Source: Streptomyces sp. NBC_00285
Lineage (GTDB): Bacteria > Actinomycetota > Actinomycetes > Streptomycetales > Streptomycetaceae
DNA: 64,000 nucleotides
NCBI RefSeq assembly: GCF_036174265.1
Contig: NZ_CP108055.1
Span: 4,278,001-4,342,000 of the forward strand
Reading direction: 5' to 3'
In this document: piece by piece, positions 17,217-25,239 of the stretch
How positions within the stretch are numbered: position 1 is the stretch's first letter
How the letters are laid out: the number at the start of each line of letters is the position of its first letter
The notes under the pieces: model-generated
What the model was told of the DNA's origin: nothing
What the model saw: only the letters and a program-made list of their open reading frames with translations
The model's database searches: none
Translations under genes and position numbers: made by a program

Positions 17217-18179
17217 CTATGCGCCGGCCCGCTCCGCGTACATCTTCGCGATCACCGCCTCGATGTCCGGCTCCCGCACCGAAAGATCCACCAGCGGATA
17301 CTCCGCCGCGACCCGCGCCACCAGCGCCGCCGCCGACTCGGACGCCGGGAAGGCGAGCCACTGCCGCGGCCCCTCCACCCGCACCACGCGCGCGGGAGCC
17401 GCCTCGATCGGCGGAAGTTCCCGTTCCAGATCCACCACCAGGGTGCGCTCGCTCTCCCCCACCTCATGGAGACCGGAGAGCGGACCGTCGTACATGAGGC
17501 GCCCGTGATCGATGACCATCACGCGCGAGCAGAGCTGCTCGATGTCCTGGAGGTCATGCGTGGTCAGCAGGACCGTCGTGCCGCGCTCGGTGTTCAACTC
17601 CCGCAGGAATCCCCGCACCTTGGCCTTGGAGATGACGTCGAGCCCGATGGTCGGCTCGTCCAGGTACAGCACCTCGGGGTCGTGCAGCAGTGCCGCCGCG
17701 ATGTCCCCCCGCATCCGCTGCCCCAGCGACAGTTGCCGTACCGGGACGTCCAACAGGTCGCCCAGTTCGAGGAGTTCGACACAGCGGTCGAGGTTCTCGC
17801 GATAACGGGCGTCCGGGATGCGGTACATGCGGTGCATCAGCTTGTACGAGTCGATCAGCGGGAGGTCCCACCACAAGGTGGTGCGCTGGCCGAAGACCAC
17901 GCCGATGCGGTGGGCCAGGCGCGTGCGTTCACGGGACGGGTCGATCCCCGCCACCCGCAGCCGGCCACCGGACGGGGTCAGGATGCCCGTCAGCATCTTG
18001 ATCGTCGTCGACTTCCCGGCACCGTTCGGGCCGATGTACCCGACCATCTCGCCGCGCGCCACGGTGAAGGAGATCGAGTCGACCGCCCGCACCTCGCGCC
18101 GCTCCCGTTTCAGGAAGCCGGTCTTCTTGCGCACGTCGAAGACCTTCTCGACCTGGTCGAGTTCAATGAAGGCGTCCAT
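17217..18179 (-). CDS. ABC exporter ATP-binding protein
   Basis: A 320-residue ABC ATPase with Walker A GPNGAGKST (50-58), Q-loop FGQRTTLWWD, signature SLGQR (151-155), Walker B VLYLDEP with switch HDL, and a C-terminal regulatory tail. The insertion after strand 1 (VRKKTGFLKRERREV) and the FGQRTTLWW Q-loop are typical of ATPases paired with DUF990-type permeases. ATG at 18179 fits the family start. The frame is open far upstream only because it lies antisense to or out of frame with the permease. It forms an operon with the two permeases upstream. Confidence 0.9.
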   Translation of the reverse strand: MDAFIELDQVEKVFDVRKKTGFLKRERREVRAVDSISFTVARGEMVGYIGPNGAGKSTTIKMLTGILTPSGGRLRVAGIDPSRERTRLAHRIGVVFGQRTTLWWDLPLIDSYKLMHRMYRIPDARYRENLDRCVELLELGDLLDVPVRQLSLGQRMRGDIAAALLHDPEVLYLDEPTIGLDVISKAKVRGFLRELNTERGTTVLLTTHDLQDIEQLCSRVMVIDHGRLMYDGPLSGLHEVGESERTLVVDLERELPPIEAAPARVVRVEGPRQWLAFPASESAAALVARVAAEYPLVDLSVREPDIEAVIAKMYAERAGA

Positions 18180-18217
18180 CACCACGTCCGTCGTCCCGTC
18201 CACCGCCACGTCCGTCG

Positions 18218-19147
18218 TCAACTCCCCGTACTCCGATACGAACCGAGCCCCGCCCGCCACGCCAGCCCGGCCAGCGCACAGCACCCCACCGCCACCAGCG
18301 GGGACACGAAGGCCACCCACCCCGGCAGCTCCAGCGGGTACGGCCGCCCCAACACATAGGACGCCGGCACCCAGTTGACGAAGGCCAGCGGCAGCATGAA
18401 CGTCACCCCGCGCACGAAGTCCTTCCCGAACACGGCCGGCGGATACTGCAACAGGGTGGTACCGCCGTACGTGAACGCGTTCTGCACCTCGCTCGCGTCC
18501 TGCGCGTAGATCTGGAACGCCGCGCCCGCCACGAACACCGCACTGAAGATCACCGCGCCGCTCACCACCATCACCGGCACCAGCAGCACCTTCGCCACGC
18601 TCCAGTCGACGTCGACCGCCGTCAGCGCCCACACCAGCACCACCGCGCCCTGCGTGATCCGGCCCAGCCGGCGCAACGCGAAGTGGTCCGCGCCGATCTG
18701 CGCGAGCACCGGCGCGGGCCGCACCAGCAGGATGTCGAAGGAGCCGTCGCGGATCCGGGAGCCCAGCACGTCCATCGAACCGAGCACCAGGTCGGCGATG
18801 CCGAAGGAGGTGACCGACAGGCCGTAGAGGAAGGCGATCTCGGGCAGCGTCCAGCCGCCCAGCGAGTCGACCTGGGAGAACATCAGCAGGATCCCGACGA
18901 AGTCCAGGCCGGTCACCGCCAGGTTGCCGAACACCGTGACGACGAACGACGTCCGGTAGGTCATGGCGGAGCGGATCCACATGCCCGCGATCAGCCGGTA
19001 GGCCCGCAGCCCCTCACCCAGGCGCGCTACCTGCCCCAGGCGCGGTATCTCCCCCAGGCGCGGTGTCCCACCCCGGCCCGATGCCTCACCCGGGCGCGGT
19101 GTGTCATCCACACTCGATGTGTGGTCCAGGCGCGGTGTCTCATCCAC
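18218..19147 (-). CDS. ABC exporter permease (ABC-2/DUF990-like), second subunit
   Basis: A 309-residue permease with six predicted membrane helices, from AYRLIAGMWIRSAMTYRTSFVV to PLVAVGCCALAGLAW. The loop SFDILLVRPAPVLAQI is characteristic of this permease family. GTG at 19147 overlaps the upstream permease stop by eight bases, implying translational coupling. The first 45 residues are six-residue repeats approximating GETPRL, encoded by an 18-bp DNA repeat. This tail is unusual, and a start inside it cannot be excluded. Confidence 0.87.
   Translation of the reverse strand: MDETPRLDHTSSVDDTPRPGEASGRGGTPRLGEIPRLGQVARLGEGLRAYRLIAGMWIRSAMTYRTSFVVTVFGNLAVTGLDFVGILLMFSQVDSLGGWTLPEIAFLYGLSVTSFGIADLVLGSMDVLGSRIRDGSFDILLVRPAPVLAQIGADHFALRRLGRITQGAVVLVWALTAVDVDWSVAKVLLVPVMVVSGAVIFSAVFVAGAAFQIYAQDASEVQNAFTYGGTTLLQYPPAVFGKDFVRGVTFMLPLAFVNWVPASYVLGRPYPLELPGWVAFVSPLVAVGCCALAGLAWRAGLGSYRSTGS
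19018..19143. repeat. 18-bp tandem repeat (7 imperfect copies) in the permease N-terminus
   Basis: Seven imperfect 18-bp units with consensus near CCAGGCGCGGTGTCTCAT. On the minus strand they encode a six-residue repeat close to G/D-E-T-P-R-L. Copies 3, 5 and 7 are closest to each other. Confidence 0.85.
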
Positions 19148-19946
19148 CCTGCACCACCACCCGCCGCGTCGCCGCCGACTGCAGCAGCCGCCCCGCCGCC
19201 AGCAGCACCACCGCCCACACCGCCTGGAAGGCATACGCCCCCAGCGGATCGGTCCTCCCCATCAGCACGTCCGCCGGCATCTGCAACTGCGCCGCCCACG
19301 GCAGCACGCGCACGATGTCGCCGAACACACCCGGAAAAGCGTTCAGCGGAAGCACCATGCCCGAGCAGAAGATGCCCAGGATCATCACGGCCTGGGAGAT
19401 GCCCTGGCCGTCCATCAGCCAGAACGCGCTCAACGCCGCCAGATACCGGATCCCGAAACTGACGAGCATCGCGAGGAACAGCGCCACCAGAAGGGCCGCC
19501 CAGGACATCACGTCCGTGGGCAGCGCCATCGGGAAGAACAGCGCGCCGAACGCGAACGGGATCACCCCCCGCCCGATCAGCTGGAACATCGACCGCCCCA
19601 AGTCGCTCGCCAGCCACCACAGTTGGAGGTCGGCCGGCCGGTACAGGTCGACCGCGATCTCCCCCGTGCGGATGCGGTCCATCAGATCCTTCTCCGCCCC
19701 GCCGCCCTGGATCGCGAGCGTCGAGTAGAGACACTGCCCGAGCCACACATAGGTGACCGCCTGCGCCTGGTCGTAGCCCCCGAGATGAGGCTTCTCGTCC
19801 CACAACGCCAAATACGTGTAGACGAGGATCACACCGAAGACGGTGTTGGTGAACACCCCTGCGAGTGTCGCCGCCCGATAGGTCGCGTACCGTCTGAATC
19901 CACCCGCCGCGACGGCCGCGTACAACCGCCCGGAACCCACATCCAC
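19140..19946 (-). CDS. ABC exporter permease (ABC-2 type), first subunit
   Basis: A 268-residue permease with six membrane helices. The cytoplasmic loop DLMDRIRTGEIAVDLYRPADLQLWWLASDLGR is typical of ABC-2 DUF990-type partners. GTG at 19946 (or GTG 19940) has GAGGAG closely upstream; homologues begin near this point (GRLYAAVAAGGFRRYATYR). Together with the two genes downstream it makes a complete ABC exporter of unknown substrate. The divergent PBP gene starts about 200 bases away. Confidence 0.88.
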   Translation of the reverse strand: MDVGSGRLYAAVAAGGFRRYATYRAATLAGVFTNTVFGVILVYTYLALWDEKPHLGGYDQAQAVTYVWLGQCLYSTLAIQGGGAEKDLMDRIRTGEIAVDLYRPADLQLWWLASDLGRSMFQLIGRGVIPFAFGALFFPMALPTDVMSWAALLVALFLAMLVSFGIRYLAALSAFWLMDGQGISQAVMILGIFCSGMVLPLNAFPGVFGDIVRVLPWAAQLQMPADVLMGRTDPLGAYAFQAVWAVVLLAAGRLLQSAATRRVVVQGG

Positions 19947-20142
19947 AGCACTCCTCGGCCCGCCGACACCAAAGCGCCGGAGCCTACTGCGCAGGTGATG
20001 AGGCGGGCCACCCATTTTCTGGGCGAGACGCGCGCCATATCCGGGAACGGAACGCATGGTGCGAGAGTCTTCAACAGGGAGCAGAGAAGACGTACGAGGT
20101 CGTACGGGAACGTATGACGCGAAACAGGAGTCCGTGCACGAC

Positions 20143-22569
20143 ATGAGCGACCAGCCGCAGCAGCCGACCGAGGGCTGGGCACCCAGAGAACCGCAGGCGG
20201 CTGAAGAGCCCGGCCAGGAAAAGGCCGAGAAAGCCGAGAAGGCCAAGAAGCCCAAGCGGCCCAAGCGCACGGGCTGGCGACGGCTGATCCCGACCTGGCG
20301 CATGGTGCTGGGCGCCTTCGTCGTCGGACTGATCGTCGTGGCCGGACTGTTCTACGTCGGCTACTCCATGGTCAACATCCCACCGGCCAACGCACTCGCC
20401 ATGAAGCAGTCCAACGTCTACCTCTACTCCGACGGCAGCCAGCTCGCCCGCGACGGCGAGATCAACCGCGAGAACGTCGGCCTCGCACAGATCTCCAAGG
20501 ACGCACAGCACGCCATCCTGGCCGCCGAGGACCGCGACTTCTACTCCGAGTCCGCGATCGACCCCAAGGCCATGCTCCGCGCCGCCTGGAACACCGCCAC
20601 CGGCAAGGGCAAGCAGTCCGGCTCCACGATCACCCAGCAGTACGTGAAGAACTACTACCTGGCCCAGGAACAGACCGTCACCCGCAAGGCCAAGGAGTTC
20701 TTCATCTCGATCAAGCTGGACCGCGAGAAGTCCAAGGACGAGATCCTCGAGGGCTACCTCAACACCAGCTACTTCGGCCGCAACGCCTACGGCATCCAGG
20801 CCGCCGCCCAGGCCTACTACGGCATCGACGCCGTCGACCTCGACCCGGCCCGCGCCGCCTACCTCGCCGCACTGGTCAACGCCCCCAGCGAGTACGACGT
20901 CGTCGCCCACCCCGAGAACAAGGCCGCCGCCGAGGCCCGCTGGAACTACGTCCTGGACGGCATGGTCAAGAAGGGCTGGCTCAGCGAGTCCGCACGCACC
21001 GGACTGAAGTTCCCGATGCCCAAGGAACAGACCATCTCCACCGGCCTGTCCGGACAGCGCGGCTACATCGTCCAGGCCATCAAGGACTACCTCACCACCA
21101 ACAAGATCGTCACCTCGGAGCAGCTGGAAGCCGGCGGCTACCGCATCACCACCACCCTGGACAAGAACAAGCAGAACGCCTTCGTCAAGGCGGTCAACGA
21201 CAAGGTGATGGACAAGCTCGACAAGAAGAACAACAAGGTCGACAACTACGTCCGCGCCGGCGGCGCCTCCGTCGACCCGAAGACCGGCAAGGTCGTCGCC
21301 ATGTACGGCGGCGTCGACTACGTCAAGCAGTACACGAACGGCGCCACCCGCGGCGACTTCCAGGTCGGCTCCATCTTCAAGTCCATCGTCTTCGCCGCCG
21401 CCGTCCAGAACCACTCCGAGACCCAGGACGGCCGGCTCATCACCCCGAACACCTACTACGACGGCACCAACAAGCGCCCCGTCGTCGGGTGGAACGGCGG
21501 CACCTACGCCCCCGAGAACGAGGACGACGGCTCCTACGGCGAGATCACCGTACGCGCGGCCACCGACAAGTCCGTCAACTCGGTGTACGCACAGATGGCC
21601 GTCGACGTCGGCTCCGACAAGGTCAAGCAGACCGCCATCGACATGGGCATCCCCTCCGACACCCCCGACCTCACGGCCACACCCTCCATCGCCCTCGGCG
21701 TGAACACCGCGAGCGTCCTCGACATGGCCGAGGCCTACGCGACGCTCGCCAACCACGGCCGGCACGGCACGTACACGATGATCGACAAGATCACCAAGGA
21801 CGGTTCGGAAGCCGTCGAGCTGCCCCAGCAGCGGACCACACAGGCCATCAGCCGCCAGGCCGCCGACACCACCACCTCCGTCCTGCAGAGCGTCGTCGAC
21901 AACGGCACCGCCACCGCCGCCCAGGCCGCCGACCGCTCCGCCGCGGGCAAGACCGGCACCGCCGAGGAGGACACCGCCGCCTGGTTCGCCGGCTACACCC
22001 CCGAACTCGCCACCGTCGTCTCCGTCATGGGCCAGGACCCGGTGACCGCCGACCACAAGTCGCTGTACGGCGCGATGGGCCTGCAGCGCGTCAACGGCGG
22101 CGGCCCCCCGGCCGAGATCTGGGCGCAGTACACCAAGGCCGCCCTCAAGGGGAAGCCGGTCACCGACTTCGACCTCGAACTCCAGCCGGGCGCCGAGACC
22201 CAGGCGCCGAGCACCCAGGCCCCGGCCGACCCGACCACGGGCGACCAGGACAACGGCGGCACCACCGGAGACACCACCGGCGGGACGGCCCCCCCGGGCC
22301 AGACCCAGGGCCAGGACAACGGCGGCACGACCACCACCGGCGGCACCACAGGCGACACCACCGGCGGAACCACCGGAGACACGACCGGCGGCACCACCAC
22401 CGACGGCGGCACGACGACCGGCGGCACCACCGGAGACACCACCACCGGCGGCACCACGGGCGACACCACCGGCGGAACCACCGGAGACACGACCGGCGGC
22501 ACCACGAACGGCTCATCCGAAGGAACGACAACGGGCGGAGGCCCGGCGACCATCTCCAGATGGGACTGA
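20143..22569 (+). CDS. Bifunctional class A penicillin-binding protein
   Basis: An 808-residue peptidoglycan synthase. A Lys/Ala-rich cytoplasmic head is followed by a membrane helix at 53-77. The GT51 transglycosylase has ILAAEDRDFYSE with Glu129 and GSTITQQYVKN near 160-170. The transpeptidase has SIFK (410-413), SVN (477-479) and KTGT (603-606), all intact. From about 700 it is an extracellular Gly/Thr repeat tail (GGTTGDTT units). ATG at 20143 (MSDQPQQ) has CAGGAG 12 bases upstream. An in-frame GTG three codons earlier is too close to that site. Confidence 0.93.
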   Translation: MSDQPQQPTEGWAPREPQAAEEPGQEKAEKAEKAKKPKRPKRTGWRRLIPTWRMVLGAFVVGLIVVAGLFYVGYSMVNIPPANALAMKQSNVYLYSDGSQLARDGEINRENVGLAQISKDAQHAILAAEDRDFYSESAIDPKAMLRAAWNTATGKGKQSGSTITQQYVKNYYLAQEQTVTRKAKEFFISIKLDREKSKDEILEGYLNTSYFGRNAYGIQAAAQAYYGIDAVDLDPARAAYLAALVNAPSEYDVVAHPENKAAAEARWNYVLDGMVKKGWLSESARTGLKFPMPKEQTISTGLSGQRGYIVQAIKDYLTTNKIVTSEQLEAGGYRITTTLDKNKQNAFVKAVNDKVMDKLDKKNNKVDNYVRAGGASVDPKTGKVVAMYGGVDYVKQYTNGATRGDFQVGSIFKSIVFAAAVQNHSETQDGRLITPNTYYDGTNKRPVVGWNGGTYAPENEDDGSYGEITVRAATDKSVNSVYAQMAVDVGSDKVKQTAIDMGIPSDTPDLTATPSIALGVNTASVLDMAEAYATLANHGRHGTYTMIDKITKDGSEAVELPQQRTTQAISRQAADTTTSVLQSVVDNGTATAAQAADRSAAGKTGTAEEDTAAWFAGYTPELATVVSVMGQDPVTADHKSLYGAMGLQRVNGGGPPAEIWAQYTKAALKGKPVTDFDLELQPGAETQAPSTQAPADPTTGDQDNGGTTGDTTGGTAPPGQTQGQDNGGTTTTGGTTGDTTGGTTGDTTGGTTTDGGTTTGGTTGDTTTGGTTGDTTGGTTGDTTGGTTNGSSEGTTTGGGPATISRWD
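22245..22516. repeat. Low-complexity coding repeat in the PBP tail
   Basis: Irregular repetition of GGCGGCACCACCGGAGACACC-like units encoding (T)GGTTGDTT. The repeat is in frame and continuous with the PBP gene. Such tracts often vary in length between strains. Confidence 0.8.
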
Positions 22570-22587
22570 CCACCCCCGCGACACGAC

Positions 22588-22627
22588 GAAAGGGGCCGGT
22601 GACCACAGTCACCGGCCCCTTTCGCCA
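22588..22627. terminator. Bidirectional hairpin terminator
   Basis: GAAAGGGGCCGGTGAC and GTCACCGGCCCCTTTC form a perfect stem of about 16 bp around a short CACA loop. It lies between the convergent PBP and GroES-like genes, so it can serve both. Confidence 0.8.
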
Positions 22628-22632
22628 TCTGC

Positions 22633-22983
22633 CTACAAGTACAGCCCCGTCGAGTCCTCGGAGCCCTCGAACCGGTCGGCGGCCACCGCGTGCAGATCCC
22701 GTTCCCGCATCAACACGTACCCGATGCCCCGCACCTCGACCTCGGCACGGTCCTCCGGGTCGTACAGCACCCGGTCACCCGGCTCCACCGTCCGCACGTT
22801 CTGCCCCACCGCCACGACCGCGGCCCAGGCCAGCCGGCGCCCGACGGCCGCGGTGGCGGGAATGAGGATGCCTCCGCCCGACCGCCGCTCGCCCTCGCCG
22901 TTCTCCTGCCGCACCAGCACACGGTCGTGCAGCATCCGGATGGGCAGCTTGTCGTCGTGGGTGTCGATCCTCTTGGCGCTCAC
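22633..22983 (-). CDS. GroES-like co-chaperonin family protein
   Basis: A 116-residue protein with a cpn10 fold: LPIRMLHDRVLVRQE, the GGGILIPATA mobile-loop region, VVAVGQNVRTVEPGDRVLYDP and VRGIGYVLMRERDLHAV. It has an N-terminal charged extension and a C-terminal EGSEDSTGLYL tail that the housekeeping GroES lacks. No groEL is adjacent, so this is a paralogue with an unproven role. The GTG start at 22983 fits the conserved MSAKR beginning I recall for orthologues. Confidence 0.87.
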   Translation of the reverse strand: MSAKRIDTHDDKLPIRMLHDRVLVRQENGEGERRSGGGILIPATAAVGRRLAWAAVVAVGQNVRTVEPGDRVLYDPEDRAEVEVRGIGYVLMRERDLHAVAADRFEGSEDSTGLYL

Positions 22984-23027
22984 GCCACTGAACCTACCTG
23001 CCTTCGAAGCCCGCGTACGCCCCCGGG

Positions 23028-23357
23028 TCAGGCCCTTCGACGCCGGGCACCCAGAGCCAGCAGCCCCACGAGACCCACGGCGACGAGGGCCACCGGCACC
23101 ACCCGCTCAAGACGAGGAGCACCCTCCTCGTCCACGAACTGGGCCTTCACCTCGGTGACAGCCCTGTTGACGGAGACGTACGCCCGCCCGAGCACGTGGT
23201 CGACGTTGGAGACGACCTTGGCCTTCGCGTCACCGACGATCGTCTTCGGGTGCACCCGCACCCCGATCTCGTCGAGCGTCTCAGCCAGAAGCTCGCGGCG
23301 GCGCTTGATGTCCGCCTCGATCTGCGCCGGGGTTCTGATGTCCGACGTGTCCGCCAC
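23028..23357 (-). CDS. DUF3618 family small membrane protein
   Basis: A 109-residue protein matching DUF3618: IRTPAQIEADIKRRRELLAETLDEI near the N-terminus, VHPKTIVGDAKAK, then a C-terminal membrane helix (VVPVALVAVGLVGLLAL) and a Arg-rich end. GTG at 23357 has GGAGG seven to eight bases upstream. Function unknown; probably a tail-anchored protein with a cytoplasmic helical domain. Downstream of it lies the GroES-like gene on the same strand. Confidence 0.88.
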   Translation of the reverse strand: MADTSDIRTPAQIEADIKRRRELLAETLDEIGVRVHPKTIVGDAKAKVVSNVDHVLGRAYVSVNRAVTEVKAQFVDEEGAPRLERVVPVALVAVGLVGLLALGARRRRA

Positions 23358-23452
23358 GGTGGGGCCTCCGAAGTTGGCTGCGGCTGTGTCCTGGACAGTC
23401 TGTCAGCTCCGCCCGCGACCGCACTGTCAGGACCCCCGGTTACGCTGACCCA

Positions 23453-23920
23453 ATGAGCGAGCGACTCCAGCCCGGGGCCGTGGCCCCCGCCTTCACCCTG
23501 CCCGACGCCGACGGCAACGACGTGTCCCTCTCGGACCACAAGGGCCGCAAGGTCATCGTCTACTTCTACCCGGCCGCCCTGACCCCCGGCTGCACGAAGC
23601 AGGCCTGCGACTTCACCGACAACCTGGAGGTGCTGGCCGGCGCGGGCTACGACGTCATCGGCATCTCCCCCGACAAGCCGGAGAAACTGGCCAAGTTCCG
23701 CGACAAGGAATCCCTGAAGATCACCCTCCTCGCCGACCCGGAGAAGTCGGTGACCGAGGCCTACGGCGCGTTCGGCGAGAAGAAGAACTACGGCAAGACC
23801 TACATGGGCGTCATCCGCTCCACCCTCATCGTCGACGAGGAGGGCAAGGTCGAACACGCCCTCTACAACGTCCGCGCGACGGGACACGTGGCGAAGCTCC
23901 TCAAGGACCTGGGGATCTGA
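23453..23920 (+). CDS. bcp: Thioredoxin-dependent peroxiredoxin Bcp
   Basis: The 155-residue protein is a full-length Bcp/PrxQ. The peroxidatic Cys47 lies in ALTPGCTKQACDF with a resolving Cys52 five residues on, the atypical 2-Cys arrangement. GRKVIVYFYP and VTEAYGAFGEKKNYGKTYMG are also conserved. It reduces hydroperoxides in the cytoplasm using thioredoxin. No clear ribosome binding site precedes the ATG, suggesting a short leader. Divergent from the DUF3618 gene. Confidence 0.93.
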   Translation: MSERLQPGAVAPAFTLPDADGNDVSLSDHKGRKVIVYFYPAALTPGCTKQACDFTDNLEVLAGAGYDVIGISPDKPEKLAKFRDKESLKITLLADPEKSVTEAYGAFGEKKNYGKTYMGVIRSTLIVDEEGKVEHALYNVRATGHVAKLLKDLGI

Positions 23921-23941
23921 GCTCCCGCGTTTCCCTCGTCG

Positions 23942-23978
23942 AAGCGGCTCGCACCGGATTACCCGGTGCGAGCCGCTT
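23942..23978 (+). terminator. Hairpin terminator after bcp
   Basis: AAGCGGCTCGCACCGG and CCGGTGCGAGCCGCTT form a perfect 16-bp stem with an ATTAC loop, followed by TTACG. It starts 22 bases after the bcp stop. Confidence 0.85.
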
Positions 23979-24062
23979 TACGTTTCGGGCGTGACTGTCC
24001 GATAAGCGGTTCGTTACTCCGTACGAGGTCGCGAACATGCGGCCGAGAACGGAGGGGGTTCG

Positions 24063-25064
24063 GTGGGGGCAAGCGCGTACACGCGGGAGCGGCTGGAGCC
24101 GGAGGTCGCCAAGGCTCGTAACTGGACTGATCTGATGCGGCGGCTCGACCTAAGCCCAAGCGGAGGCCAACGGCGGGTGTTGCAGGAGAAAATCACCCGT
24201 TACGGACTCGACACCAGCCATTTCGTCAAACGCAGCCCGTGGCGCAAGTACCCCGATGGCGCGATCGCCGAAGCTGCGGCCTCGTCCTCGTCGCTGCGGG
24301 AAGTAGCCGCGAAGCTGGGTGCCGCCCCCGCCACGGGAACGCTCTCCCACATCCGGCGCCGTATTGCCGCGGCGGGCATCGACATCAGCCATTTCCCCGG
24401 TATTGGTCGCCCGGAGGTGGATCTACCCTTCACCCGCCACGAACTCCAGACCGCCGCAGCAACAGCCACGAGTGTGCGTGGCGTGGCGCGCGCCCTGGGA
24501 GTTCCCGACGACAGTCGGTCCCGGACGACGCTGGCACGCATGCTGGCCGCCCAACACATCGACGTCAGCCACTTCTCCCATCGGCGAGCAGCAACTCCCG
24601 AGGGCGAACTACGGAACCTCGTGCAGAACTCGACGAGTTACGCCGACGTCATGCGCGGCCTCGGCCTGGAAGTCAACGACACCAACCATCGGCGTGTCCG
24701 GCGTGCCGCCTCGCGCCTCCATCTCGACACCAGTCACTTCAAGCGTCGATCCTGGGCACGACCCGAGCGCCCAGGACCCCCACCAACCGCGTCTCGGGTA
24801 CTGACCGTCCTGCCAGATCAAGCAGGACGGACGAACAGAACCCGACTGCACCGGGCCTTGACCGAAGTGGGAGAGCCGTATGCGTGCACGGAATGCGGCA
24901 ACAGCGGCGAGTGGCGAGGCCGCCCCCTTACCTTGCAGATCGACCACATCAATGGTGACTGGCGCGACAATCGTCGGGAGAACCTGCGATATCTGTGTCC
25001 CAACTGTCATTCGCTGACCGAGACGTGGTGCCGTCAGAAGGCAAGAGCCCCTCTCGCGAGGTGA
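24063..25064 (+). CDS. HNH endonuclease with four N-terminal ~48-residue repeats
   Basis: A 333-residue protein. Four N-terminal repeats (about 8-56, 66-113, 126-173, 180-228) each contain two or three short helices and end in (L/I)D(T/I/V)SHF, resembling winged-helix DNA-binding units. The C-terminal HNH module has Cys275/Cys278 (CTEC), IDHINGDW with His295, RRENLRYL and CPNCH (312-316). That is a complete zinc-stabilised HNH site. GTG at 24063 follows a strong GGAGGGGG. Codon usage is looser and GC lower than in neighbours, consistent with acquisition. The target is unknown; it could be a homing-type or restriction-like nuclease. Confidence 0.88.
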   Translation: MGASAYTRERLEPEVAKARNWTDLMRRLDLSPSGGQRRVLQEKITRYGLDTSHFVKRSPWRKYPDGAIAEAAASSSSLREVAAKLGAAPATGTLSHIRRRIAAAGIDISHFPGIGRPEVDLPFTRHELQTAAATATSVRGVARALGVPDDSRSRTTLARMLAAQHIDVSHFSHRRAATPEGELRNLVQNSTSYADVMRGLGLEVNDTNHRRVRRAASRLHLDTSHFKRRSWARPERPGPPPTASRVLTVLPDQAGRTNRTRLHRALTEVGEPYACTECGNSGEWRGRPLTLQIDHINGDWRDNRRENLRYLCPNCHSLTETWCRQKARAPLAR

Positions 25065-25117
25065 GCGCTGGTCCCCGTAGACTTGGTGCCGCCGGTCGAG
25101 CCTGATGACCGTTTTAA

Positions 25118-25201
25118 GCGGCCGTGTCGTAACTGGCAGCCGAGCTGCGTTTAGATCGCAGTGGGCGAAAGCCCGTGTGGGTTCGAATCCCACCGGCCGC
25201 A
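25118..25201 (+). tRNA. tRNA-Leu(UAG)
   Basis: Acceptor strands GCGGCCG and CGGCCGC pair fully around an 84-nt class II molecule. The anticodon stem CTGCG/CGCAG encloses loop TTTAGAT, giving anticodon UAG (Leu, reading CUA). A long variable arm TGGGCGAAAGCCCGT and T-arm GTGGG-TTCGAAT-CCCAC follow. The discriminator base is A and CCA is not encoded. This is not bldA, whose anticodon is UAA. Confidence 0.95.
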
Positions 25202-25203
25202 CG

Positions 25204-25229
25204 AAGGGCCGCCCGACTGGGCGGCCCTT
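25204..25229 (+). terminator. Hairpin terminator of the tRNA gene
   Basis: AAGGGCCGCCC and GGGCGGCCCTT form an 11-bp perfect stem with a GACT loop, three bases after the tRNA end, followed by CTCGTGTTGG. It also lies just beyond the rdgB stop on the other strand. Confidence 0.8.
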
Positions 25230-25239
25230 CTCGTGTTGG

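Noticed and set aside
17217..18980. A 587-residue fusion of unknown N-terminus with the ABC ATPase
   Set aside because: The N-terminal part is out of frame with and overlaps the permease gene, and its composition is a GC-frame shadow; the ATPase starts at 18179.
20071..22056. Long Gly/Val/Leu-rich minus-strand frame under the PBP gene
   Set aside because: Composition is the typical antisense of a high-GC gene; no motif or start site.
25118..25201. bldA (tRNA-Leu UAA)
   Set aside because: The anticodon is UAG, not UAA.
24063..25201. Integrated element at the tRNA gene
   Set aside because: No integrase, no duplicated attachment site, and the HNH gene lies on the 5' side of the tRNA.
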